A stretch of 64,000 bases of DNA from Kitasatospora kifunensis (GTDB taxonomy: Bacteria > Actinomycetota > Actinomycetes > Streptomycetales > Streptomycetaceae). The notes below the pieces were generated by a model. The model did not search any database, was not told the DNA's origin, and saw only the letters and a program-made list of their open reading frames with translations. The stretch lies in NCBI RefSeq assembly GCF_014203855.1, contig NZ_JACHJV010000001.1, positions 4,340,001-4,404,000 on the forward strand. The letters run 5' to 3'. How positions within the stretch are numbered: position 1 is the first letter of the stretch; each line of letters starts with the position of its first letter. Positions 57,157 to 64,000 of this stretch are shown piece by piece. The translations under genes and the position numbers were made by a program.

Positions 57157-58374
57157 CTATCCGCGAGGCGTTGATCCGCCCGCGAGTTGGCGCCCGATCA
57201 GGCGCAGTCCCTCCAGGTCGTGTACATCCCCGGCCAGCGCCGGCACCTCCACCATGGGCACATCGGGGTAGACCGAGACAAACCGGTCCTTGGTCCGTCG
57301 CTCACGGCCCATCACCTCGACCCGTTCGGCGTGCAGCCGTAGCAGCCCGGCGGCCAGTGCCTCCGCCTCCGCCTGCCGGGGTTCGTGCTCCGCGCCGTTC
57401 TCCTCCAACGCCTGGGCCGCGGCCTGCGCCCGCTCCGCGGTGAGCTGCGGTGCCCCGGTGCCGTGCACCCGGTTGAGTACCAGTCCGGCCAACGGCATCT
57501 GGTCGGCCGCCAGCCGGTCCACGAAGTACGCGGCCTCGCGCAGCGCGTCCCGCTCCGGTGCGGCGACCACCAGGAAGGCCGTGCCCTGTGCCTTGAGCAG
57601 CTGGTAGGTGCCCTCCGCCCGCTCCCGGAAACCGCCGAACATCGAGTCCATGGCTGCCACGAAGGTCTGCAGATCGGTCAGCAGCTGGGCGCCGAAGATC
57701 TTGCCCAGGGTGCCGGTGAGCAGGCCCATCCCGACGTTGAGGAACTTCATCGCGCTGCGTCCGCCGACCTTCGCCGGGGTCATCAGCACCCGGATGATCT
57801 TGCCGTCCAGGAAGGAGCCGAGTCGGCCCGGTGCGTCCAGGAAGTCCAGCGCCGAACGCGAGGGCGGGGTGTCGACCACGATCAGGTCCCACTCCCCGGT
57901 GGCCCGCAGCTGGCCGAGCTTCTCCATCGCCATGTACTCCTGGGTGCCCGCGAAACCGGCCGACAGGGACTGGTAGAAGGGGTTCTCCAGGATCGCCCGG
58001 GCCCGTTCGGGGTCGGCGTGGGCCAGCACGACCTCGTCGAAGGTCCGCTTCATGTCGAGCATCATGGCGTGCAGCTCGCCGCGACCCGCCGCGGTGGCCG
58101 CGCCCTTCACCGGGCGCGGGGTGTTGTCCAGCTCGGTCAGGCCCATCGACTGGGCCAGCCGACGCGCCGGATCGATGGTCAGCACCACGGTCCGTCGCCC
58201 GCGCTCGGCGGCGCGCAGGCCGATCGCGGCGGCGGTGGTGGTCTTGCCCACGCCGCCCGAGCCGCAGCAGACGATGATCCGGGTGTCGGGATTGTCGATC
58301 AGCCGGTCGACGTCGAGCCCGCTGCCGACGCTACCGCCGTTGCTGTCGCCGCCGCTGGTCGTCGTGGAGCTCAT
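57157..58374 (-). CDS. ArsA/GET3-family ATPase, second subunit
   Basis: 405 residues. Deviant Walker A IIVCCGSGGVGKTTTAAAIG, switch I VLTIDPARRLAQSMGLTELD, Walker B-type LIVVDTPPSRSALDFLDAPG. Actinobacteria encode these as a pair; they are soluble ATPases of the arsenite/tail-anchor targeting class, and no arsenic gene is nearby. The start overlaps the partner gene (ATGA). Confidence 0.9.
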   Translation of the reverse strand: MSSTTTSGGDSNGGSVGSGLDVDRLIDNPDTRIIVCCGSGGVGKTTTAAAIGLRAAERGRRTVVLTIDPARRLAQSMGLTELDNTPRPVKGAATAAGRGELHAMMLDMKRTFDEVVLAHADPERARAILENPFYQSLSAGFAGTQEYMAMEKLGQLRATGEWDLIVVDTPPSRSALDFLDAPGRLGSFLDGKIIRVLMTPAKVGGRSAMKFLNVGMGLLTGTLGKIFGAQLLTDLQTFVAAMDSMFGGFRERAEGTYQLLKAQGTAFLVVAAPERDALREAAYFVDRLAADQMPLAGLVLNRVHGTGAPQLTAERAQAAAQALEENGAEHEPRQAEAEALAAGLLRLHAERVEVMGRERRTKDRFVSVYPDVPMVEVPALAGDVHDLEGLRLIGRQLAGGSTPRG

Positions 58375-59477
58375 GCCGCGCCCTGCCTCTTCAGCTCACC
58401 GGCCAGCCGGTACAGCCCGCCCAGGTCCACACCGCCGCTGAGCAGCGGCAGCTCGTACGTCGGCAGCGCCAGCGCGCTCAGGTCGGCCCGCTGCTCGCGC
58501 TCGAGAGTCACCCGCTCGGCGTGCTCCCGTGCCTGGGCGAGCAGTGGGTCGAGCAGCGGCTCCACCGCCGCCCGCCGGGTCGCCGCGCTGCGCGAGCGCC
58601 CGCCGAGGCCGGCCTCCACCAGGGCGAGGGCCACCTCCTCCCGATGGTCGCCGTGTGCCGCGGCCACCGCCGCCGCGTCCAGCACCGGCGGGCGCACCAT
58701 GTTGACCAGCACCCCGCCGACCGGCAGCCCGGCCTCGCGCAGCTCGGTGAAGCCGTCCACGGTCTCCTGCACCGGCATCTCCTCCAGCAGGGTGACCAGG
58801 TGCACCGCGGTCTGCGGCGACTTCAGCACGCCCATCACCGCCTGGGCCTGGCTGTGTATCGGCCCGAACCTGGCCAGCCCCGCGACCTCGGAGTTGACGT
58901 TCAGGAACCGGGTGAGCCGACCGGTGGGCGGAGCGTCCATCACCACCGCGTCGTACACCGGGCGTCCGTCCGCCCCCTTGCGCCGGGCCGCCTCGCAGGC
59001 CTTGCCGGTCAGCAGTACGTCGCGTACGCCCGGGGCGATGGTGGTGGCGAAGTCGACGAAGCCGACCTTCTGGAGCGCCTTGCCGGCCCGGCCGAGCTTG
59101 TAGAACATGTCCAGGTACTCGAGCAGCGCCAGTTCCGGGTCGATGGCCAGCGCGAACACCTCACCGGTGCCGTGTCCCGCCCGGCCCAGTCTGGCGGGGG
59201 AGACGGCGGCGATCTTGCGCTCCTCGTACGGCAGCGCGGAGCTGCCGAACAACTCGGCGATGCCCTGGCGGCCCTCCACCTCGATCAGCAGGGTCCGTCG
59301 CCCCTCGGCGGCCAGCGCCAGCGCGAGCGCCGCCGCCAGCGTGGTCTTGCCGGTGCCGCCCTTCCCGCTGACCACGTGCAGCCGCACGCCCTCCCAGTCG
59401 GGACCGCCGGACGCCTCGACGGGCTGCTCGGCGTCGGCCGGCTGCTGGGCCTGGTTCGGCTCCTGGCTCCTCGGCAC
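58371..59477 (-). CDS. ArsA/GET3-family ATPase, first subunit
   Basis: 368 residues from GTG 59477 (GGAG upstream). Walker A LHVVSGKGGTGKTTLAAALA, then LLIEVEGRQGIAELFG in place of the usual DPA box, and YDAVVMDAPPTGRLTRFLNV. The different switch regions of the two subunits suggest a heterodimer. Conserved beside wblA across Streptomyces. Confidence 0.9.
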   Translation of the reverse strand: MPRSQEPNQAQQPADAEQPVEASGGPDWEGVRLHVVSGKGGTGKTTLAAALALALAAEGRRTLLIEVEGRQGIAELFGSSALPYEERKIAAVSPARLGRAGHGTGEVFALAIDPELALLEYLDMFYKLGRAGKALQKVGFVDFATTIAPGVRDVLLTGKACEAARRKGADGRPVYDAVVMDAPPTGRLTRFLNVNSEVAGLARFGPIHSQAQAVMGVLKSPQTAVHLVTLLEEMPVQETVDGFTELREAGLPVGGVLVNMVRPPVLDAAAVAAAHGDHREEVALALVEAGLGGRSRSAATRRAAVEPLLDPLLAQAREHAERVTLEREQRADLSALALPTYELPLLSGGVDLGGLYRLAGELKRQGAA

Positions 59478-59629
59478 GCTCCGTCTCCCTCCACTGGGCC
59501 TCCTCGCGAGCGTAACCAGCGCCCGCGCCCGATGCCGGGAGCATCCGGGTGCCGAGCGCCCTCACGGCCCGCATTGTGTCCCACCTCACATCGGACGCCG
59601 CCGTGCGCGGACGGTCTAGAGTCAGCCCC

Positions 59630-59785
59630 ATGACCAAGTGGGAATACGTAACGGTGCCGCTGCTCGTCCACGCGACCAAGCAGATCCTGGACACCTGGGG
59701 CGAGGACGGCTGGGAGCTGGTCCAGGTCGTGCCCGGGCCGAACCCCGAGCAGCTGGTGGCCTACCTCAAGCGGGAGAAGAACTGA
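59630..59785 (+). CDS. DUF4177-type small protein
   Basis: 51 residues: MTKWEYVTVPLLVHATKQIL then DTWGEDGWELVQVVPGPNPE. The WEY…GWELV pattern is the DUF4177 signature. Its stop overlaps the start of the RidA gene (TGATG). Role unknown. Confidence 0.85.
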   Translation: MTKWEYVTVPLLVHATKQILDTWGEDGWELVQVVPGPNPEQLVAYLKREKN

Positions 59786-60249
59786 TGGGCGCGGTCGAGA
59801 GCCGACTGGCCGAACTCGGCCTGACCCTCCCCGAGGTGGCCGCCCCGGTCGCCGCGTACGTCCCGGCGGTGCGCTCGGGCGAGTACGTGCTGACCTCCGG
59901 CCAGTTGCCGATGGTGCAGGGCAAGCTGCAGCACACCGGCAAGGTCGGCGCCGAGGTGACCGCCGAGCAGGCCAAGGAGCTCGCGCAGATCTGCGCGCTC
60001 AACGCGCTGGCCGCCGTGAAGTCGGTGATCGGCGACCTGGACAAGATCGAGCAGGTGGTCAAGGTGGTCGGCTTCGTCGCCTCGGCCCCCGACTTCACCG
60101 GTCAGCCCGGCGTGATCAACGGCGCCAGCGAGCTGCTCGGCCAGGCGCTCGGTGCGGCCGGCGTGCACGCGCGCAGCGCGGTGGGCGTCGCGGTGCTGCC
60201 GCTGGACGCGCCGGTCGAGGTCGAGATCCAGGTCCGGGTTCGTACCTGA
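59785..60249 (+). CDS. RidA/YjgF-family protein
   Basis: 154 residues: YVPAVRSGEYVLTSGQLPMV, ALAAVKSVIGDLDKIEQVVK, VVGFVASAPDFTGQPGVING, ARSAVGVAVLPLDAPVEVEI. The Arg of true RidA deaminases is present near ARSAVGV. Members hydrolyse reactive enamines/imines from PLP enzymes. Co-translated with the DUF4177 gene. Confidence 0.9.
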   Translation: MGAVESRLAELGLTLPEVAAPVAAYVPAVRSGEYVLTSGQLPMVQGKLQHTGKVGAEVTAEQAKELAQICALNALAAVKSVIGDLDKIEQVVKVVGFVASAPDFTGQPGVINGASELLGQALGAAGVHARSAVGVAVLPLDAPVEVEIQVRVRT

Positions 60250-60336
60250 CACCCGGGGCCGCCATCCGGGGCCGCCGCTCCGGGCCGCGGCGTGCGGGCC
60301 TTCTCAGCGCCATGCCCGGGTGCATAGCATCCGGGC

Positions 60337-61245
60337 ATGGCAGCGAACCTCTCCGGCCCGCCCGCGGCCGCTCACCCCATGCCGCCCGGTTGGCCCGCCC
60401 GGATCCGGGCGCTGGCGGCCGGTCGGCTGACGCCGGTGACCCCCAAGCCGGCCGCCACCGTGGTGTTGCTGCGCGACAGCGGGACGGCCGAAGGGCCGCA
60501 GGCCTACCTGCTGCGGCGACGCAGCTCGATGGCGTTCGCGGCCGGAATGTACGCCTACCCGGGCGGCGGGGTGGACCCGCGCGACGCGGAGCAGGCGCCG
60601 GCCTGGGCCGGGCCCAGCCCGCAGGAGTGGGCGGCGCGGCTCGGGGTTGACCGGGCAACGGCCCAGGCGGTGGTCTGCGCGGCGGTCCGCGAGACCTTCG
60701 AGGAGGCCGGCGTGCTGCTGGCCGGGCCGGACGCGCACACCATGGCACCCGAGCGCGACTGGAGCGCCGAGCGGGCCGCGCTGGAGGCACACGAGCTCTC
60801 CTTCGCCGAGTTCTGCCGCGAGCACGAGCTGGTGCTGCGCAGCGACCTGCTGGGCGGCTGGGCCCGCTGGATCACCCCCGCTTTCGAGGAACGGCGCTAC
60901 GACACCTGGTTCTTCGTGGCCGCCCTGCCACCTGGCCAGCGCGCCGCGCGCGAGGTCGGCGAGGCGGACAGGGTGGCCTGGCTGAGTCCCGCCGAGGCCG
61001 TCCAGGGCTACACCGAGGGCCGCTACGGGATGCTCCCGCCGACCGTCTCGGTCCTTCGTGAACTGCTGCCCTTCGGTACCGCGGGTGCGGCGCTCGAGGC
61101 AGCCGGAGAGCGAACTCTCACCCCGGTACTAGGCCAGGCCGAGCTGATGGGTGATCGTATGACCATTCGATGGTCTGGGTATGAAGAGCTGACCATCGAC
61201 GGCGACTACCCCGAGGAAGGACCCCCAGCTGATGATCCACAATGA
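60337..61245 (+). CDS. Nudix hydrolase
   Basis: 302 residues. An N-terminal Pro-rich start, then the Nudix region MYAYPGGGVDPRDAEQAPAW with the catalytic helix in AAVRETFEEAGVLLAGP; the loop between the two parts of the box is expanded, as in NUDT19-like enzymes. Further segments (ITPAFEERRYDTWFFVAALP) support a CoA or nucleotide-diphosphate hydrolase. Ends just before a small ORF. Confidence 0.88.
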   Translation: MAANLSGPPAAAHPMPPGWPARIRALAAGRLTPVTPKPAATVVLLRDSGTAEGPQAYLLRRRSSMAFAAGMYAYPGGGVDPRDAEQAPAWAGPSPQEWAARLGVDRATAQAVVCAAVRETFEEAGVLLAGPDAHTMAPERDWSAERAALEAHELSFAEFCREHELVLRSDLLGGWARWITPAFEERRYDTWFFVAALPPGQRAAREVGEADRVAWLSPAEAVQGYTEGRYGMLPPTVSVLRELLPFGTAGAALEAAGERTLTPVLGQAELMGDRMTIRWSGYEELTIDGDYPEEGPPADDPQ

Positions 61246-61450
61246 CGTGGCTCGCCCGCTCGCCGACCGGCACTTCGCCCCGCGGACCCTGGCACCGCGC
61301 CGGCTGACCCGCTCGCTGGCCTGCGACGGCCCACAGCTGCCCGCCGACCTCACCCCACGCGCATTGGTCCGCGACCTGCCACTCCGGACGCTGCCGACCC
61401 GGGTACTGCTCCGCTCCGCCGAGGGCGACCGGCTGCCCAGCGGGACCTGA
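61232..61450 (+). CDS. Possible small protein
   Basis: 72 residues (MIHNDVARPLADRHFAPRTL…) overlapping the Nudix stop by 14 bp, with GGAAGGA nine bases upstream of ATG. Composition is Arg/Leu-rich with no domain; it may be a real coupled gene or chance. Confidence 0.35.
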   Translation: MIHNDVARPLADRHFAPRTLAPRRLTRSLACDGPQLPADLTPRALVRDLPLRTLPTRVLLRSAEGDRLPSGT

Positions 61451-61479
61451 CTCACCAACACCCCTGCGAGGACATCCCC

Positions 61480-62301
61480 GTGACCGGTCCGCTCCCCGGT
61501 GACCCCGCCGCTACCGTCGGCGGCGCCGCCACCGAGCGCGCGTTCTGCGTGCTCGCCCCCAACCCCTCTCCGATGACGCTGGACGGCACCAACACCTGGC
61601 TGCTCGCCGAACCCGACTCCGAGCTCGCCGTGGTGGTCGACCCCGGGCCGCTGGACGAGGGCCACCTGCGCGCGGTGATCGCCGAGGCCGAGCGGCGGGG
61701 CAAGCGGATCGCGCTCACGCTGCTCACCCACGGCCACCACGACCACGCCGAGGGGGCCGCCCGGTTCGCCGAGTTGACCGGTACCCCCGTACGGGCGCTG
61801 GACCCGGCGCTGCGGTTGGGCGAGGAGGGGCTGCACGGTGGTCAGGTGGTCGAGGTCGGCGGGCTGGAGCTGCGGGTGATCCCCACCCCCGGTCACACGG
61901 CCGACTCGCTCACCTTCCACCTCCCGGCGGACGGCGCGATCCTCACCGGGGACACCGTGCTGGGCCGGGGGACCACGATGGTGGCCCATCCCGACGGGCT
62001 GCTCGGGGACTACCTCGACTCGCTGCGCCGACTGCGGTCGCTGGCCGCGGAGCACGGCGTGCGCACGGTGCTGCCCGGACACGGGCCGGTGCTGGCCGAC
62101 GCACTGGGCACGGTCGAGTACTACCTGGCCCACCGGGCGGCCCGGCTGGCCCAGGTGGAGACGGCGGTGGAGGCCGGCTGCCGCACGGCCGAACAGGTGG
62201 TGGCCCGGGTCTACGCCGACGTGGACCGGGCACTGTGGCCGGCCGCCGAACTCTCGGTCCTGGCCCAGCTGCGCTACCTGGAGGACCACGGGTTGATCTG
62301 A
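61480..62301 (+). CDS. Metallo-beta-lactamase-fold hydrolase
   Basis: 273 residues from GTG 61480. MBL motif HGHHDHAEGA, then PTPGHTADSLTFHLP, ILTGDTVLGRG and VLPGHGPVLADALG; a C-terminal winged helix-like part (EQVVARVYADVDRALWPAAE) resembles LACTB2-type enzymes, which act on RNA or thioesters. Zn-dependent, cytoplasmic. Confidence 0.9.
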   Translation: MTGPLPGDPAATVGGAATERAFCVLAPNPSPMTLDGTNTWLLAEPDSELAVVVDPGPLDEGHLRAVIAEAERRGKRIALTLLTHGHHDHAEGAARFAELTGTPVRALDPALRLGEEGLHGGQVVEVGGLELRVIPTPGHTADSLTFHLPADGAILTGDTVLGRGTTMVAHPDGLLGDYLDSLRRLRSLAAEHGVRTVLPGHGPVLADALGTVEYYLAHRAARLAQVETAVEAGCRTAEQVVARVYADVDRALWPAAELSVLAQLRYLEDHGLI

Positions 62302-62334
62302 CCGGCCCGAGGACCGGCGCGAGGACTTGCCCGC

Positions 62335-62392
62335 CGCCCGATCAACACCGCCCGATCAACGCCGCCCGATCAACGCGCCGCCCGATCAACGC
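62335..62392. repeat. Short tandem repeat CGCCCGATCAACGC
   Basis: Four units of 14 bp (62335, 62349, 62363 and 62379; the third is followed by two extra bases) between the MBL gene and crp. Convergent intergenic; possibly slippage product. Confidence 0.7.
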
Positions 62393-62413
62393 GATCGAGC
62401 GGCGCGGGCGGGG

Positions 62414-63088
62414 TCAGCGCGAGCGGCGGGAGAGGCGCTCGACGTCCAGCAGGACCACCGCGCGGGCCTCCAGCTTGAGCCAGCCGCGCCCGGCGAAGTC
62501 GGCCAGTGCCTTGTTCACGGTCTCCCGGGAGGCGCCGACCAGCTGGGCCAGTTCCTCCTGGGTCAGGTCGTGGGCGACGTGGATGCCCTCGTCGGACTGC
62601 ACGCCGAAGCGGCGCGAGAGGTCGAGCAGTGCCTTGGCCACCCGGCCCGGCACGTCCGAGAAGACCAGGTCGCTCATCACGTCGTTGGTCCGCCGCAGCC
62701 GGCGGGCGATCGCGCGCAGCAGCGCGATGGAGACCTCGGGCCGCGCGTGCAGCCAGGGCTGCAGGTCACCGTGGCCCAGGCCGAGCAGCTTGACCTCGGT
62801 CAGCGCGCTGGCGGTGGCGGTGCGCGGGCCCGGGTCGAAGAGCGAGAGCTCGCCGATCATCTCGCTCGGGCCGAGCACTGCGAGCATGTTCTCGCGGCCG
62901 TCCGGCGAGGCACGGTGCAGCTTCACCTTGCCCTCGGCGACCACGTAGAGCCGGTCGCCCGGGTCGCCCTCGTGGAAGAGCGACTCGCCACGGGCGAGGG
63001 TCACCTCGGTCATGGAAGCGCGCAGCTCGCCGGCCTGTTCGTCGTCGAGCGCCGCGAAGAGCGCGGCGCGCCGCAGAACATCGTCCAC
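62414..63088 (-). CDS. crp: Crp-family transcriptional regulator
   Basis: 224 residues from GTG 63088 (AGGAGGAAGCAC upstream). Cyclic-nucleotide-binding fold: ESLFHEGDPGDRLYVVAEGK, EMIGELSLFDPGPRTATASA. C-terminal winged helix: DLTQEELAQLVGASRETVNK. Same size and setting as S. coelicolor Crp (SCO3571), which governs germination and antibiotic genes. It lies divergent to nth. Confidence 0.93.
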   Translation of the reverse strand: MDDVLRRAALFAALDDEQAGELRASMTEVTLARGESLFHEGDPGDRLYVVAEGKVKLHRASPDGRENMLAVLGPSEMIGELSLFDPGPRTATASALTEVKLLGLGHGDLQPWLHARPEVSIALLRAIARRLRRTNDVMSDLVFSDVPGRVAKALLDLSRRFGVQSDEGIHVAHDLTQEELAQLVGASRETVNKALADFAGRGWLKLEARAVVLLDVERLSRRSR

Positions 63089-63426
63089 GTGCTTCCTCCT
63101 TGTCAGCCGCCCGCGGTGGGCCCACGGACGGCTCGCGTGCTGGTGTTCCTCCACACATCGGCGATGGAGAAACAGTGGTCTTCATCACCAAGCATGGCGT
63201 ATGTCGCTCTGATCATATGAGGAGGGGGGCGCTGTGGAGTCCGGTACACGGCCATCCGTACGCATTGGTTACCGATCAGTCACCGGGATTTCGGTGCCGT
63301 GATCCGGGTCAGGAGCGGGCTCGCTTCGAGCAGAGCGTCGACTTCCTGCTGACGGGCTGCAGCATGGGCTGAGCCCCGCCGGGCAAAGGGCCGCGAGAGC
63401 TGGGCCAGTCGGCGTAGCCTGCGTGC
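63089..63426. promoter_or_regulatory. Divergent promoter region of crp and nth
   Basis: About 340 bp. GTGGTCTTCATCAC at 63175–63188 is a GTG…CAC dyad close to, but not matching, the Crp-site pattern I recall; it could be an autoregulatory site. ATATGAGGAGGGGGG near 63217 is AT-rich then purine-rich. No gene seen. Confidence 0.35.
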
Positions 63427-64000
63427 ATGGCAGAGAGCAAGGTCCGGAAGGCTGCGGCCGCGCCGGCGGGGAAGACGGCTCGAACGACGGCGGGGACGAC
63501 GGCGGGGACGGCCGGGGCGGTGGGGACGGTGGCCAAGGCGGCGGGCCCCGCTGCCACGAAGCCGGGCAAGCCGAAGAAGCCCGAATCACACCTGGCGATG
63601 GTGCGCCGCGCCCGGAAGATCAACCGCGCGCTGGCCGAGCTGTACCCCTACGCGCACCCGGAACTCGACTTCGAGTCGCCCTTCGAACTGCTGGTGGCCA
63701 CCGTGCTGTCAGCGCAGACCACCGACCTGCGGGTGAACCAGACCACGCCCGTGCTCTTCGCGACCTACCCGACGCCCGCGGCCATGGCGGCGGCGGTGCC
63801 GGAGGAGCTTGAGGAGATCATCCGGCCGACCGGCTTCTTCCGGAACAAGGCCAAGGCGCTGATCGGGCTCTCCATCACGCTGCGCGACAACTTCGGCGGC
63901 GAGGTGCCGCGGACGCTGGATGAGATGGTCACCCTGCCCGGGGTCGGTCGGAAGACCGCCAACGTGGTGCTGGGCAACGCCTACGGCGTGCCGGGCATCA
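63427..64000 (+). CDS. nth: Endonuclease III, 3' partial
   Basis: Starts at ATG 63427 and runs off the window. An Ala/Lys/Thr-rich N-terminal extension of about 55 residues precedes the DNA glycosylase fold: LAMVRRARKINRALAELYPY, PFELLVATVLSAQTTDLRVN, IRPTGFFRNKAKALIGLS, and the helix-hairpin-helix with catalytic Lys, VTLPGVGRKTANVVLGNAYG. It removes oxidised pyrimidines and nicks the strand. The catalytic Asp and the Fe–S cluster Cys lie beyond the edge. Confidence 0.92.
   Translation, partial: MAESKVRKAAAAPAGKTARTTAGTTAGTAGAVGTVAKAAGPAATKPGKPKKPESHLAMVRRARKINRALAELYPYAHPELDFESPFELLVATVLSAQTTDLRVNQTTPVLFATYPTPAAMAAAVPEELEEIIRPTGFFRNKAKALIGLSITLRDNFGGEVPRTLDEMVTLPGVGRKTANVVLGNAYGVPGI

Noticed and set aside
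57157..59477. Arsenic resistance operon
   Set aside because: The two ATPases are of the ArsA/GET3 family, but no ArsB, ArsC, ArsR or ArsD is present, and the pair is a standard neighbour of wblA.
57385..59633. Long plus-strand frames opposite the ArsA-type genes
   Set aside because: No domain, and both minus-strand genes have intact ATPase motifs and coupled starts.
62335..62392. Tandem repeats considered as a CRISPR array
   Set aside because: Units are 14 bp and directly adjacent, with no spacers and no Cas genes nearby.

Overview
The window is high-GC actinomycete DNA, almost certainly Streptomyces or Kitasatospora. Evidence includes GTG and TTG starts, 4-bp ATGA/GTGA gene overlaps, WhiB proteins, a SigE-type ECF sigma factor and a RapZ-like protein. 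From memory, the right-hand block (PBP1 – wblA – two ArsA/GET3-type ATPases – DUF4177 – RidA – Nudix – MBL – crp – nth) has the gene order of the Streptomyces coelicolor SCO3580–SCO3569 region.

Left block (1–12.8 kb): a large LuxR-type (LAL) regulator cut by the window edge, a TetR repressor, and a single-module type I polyketide synthase (KS-AT-DH-like-ACP, orsellinic-acid-synthase architecture). These are followed by a chorismate-lyase-like protein, the MurQ/MurK muropeptide-recycling pair, an ABC ATPase with altered motifs and an NmrA-type oxidoreductase.

12.8–17.6 kb: an esterase family that has duplicated. There is one lipoprotein esterase, one broken membrane esterase, and one esterase domain fused behind an anti-sigma-like membrane N terminus directly downstream of an ECF sigma factor. 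The fused copy has Ala where its paralogue has the nucleophile Ser.

17.6–52.1 kb is mobile DNA. A 46-bp 3' part of the tRNA-Pro(CGG) gene occurs three times (17620, 25720 and within the intact tRNA at 52019–52092), with a further partial copy at 13001. The inner interval 25.72–52.06 kb is a complete actinomycete integrative and conjugative element (AICE). It carries a GntR–Nudix protein, an XRE regulator, a Spd/Tra transfer module, SSB, a Prim-Pol primase with a DUF3631 helicase, an iteron array, Xis and an integrase containing a LacI-type helix-turn-helix. A 5.0-kb Tn7-like transposon (TnsA, TnsB, TnsC, TniQ) is nested in it at 28177–33208, with a 5-bp target duplication. Between the integrase and the tRNA sits a restriction-modification operon: one C5 cytosine methyltransferase plus two restriction nucleases of different families, NgoMIV-like and NaeI-like. 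The interval 17.62–25.72 kb is an older, decayed element with a broken regulator, an integrase fragment, an IS5-family insertion and an Na+/H+ antiporter – ClC – MarR cassette.

52.1–64 kb is the conserved chromosome: a metallophosphoesterase, a YqeY-type protein and the wblA/crp/nth block. The most unusual observations are the dual-nuclease restriction system, the cargo-free Tn7-like element with an altered TnsA catalytic site, the ten-copy CCGCTAC iteron array, and the dead-esterase/anti-sigma fusion.
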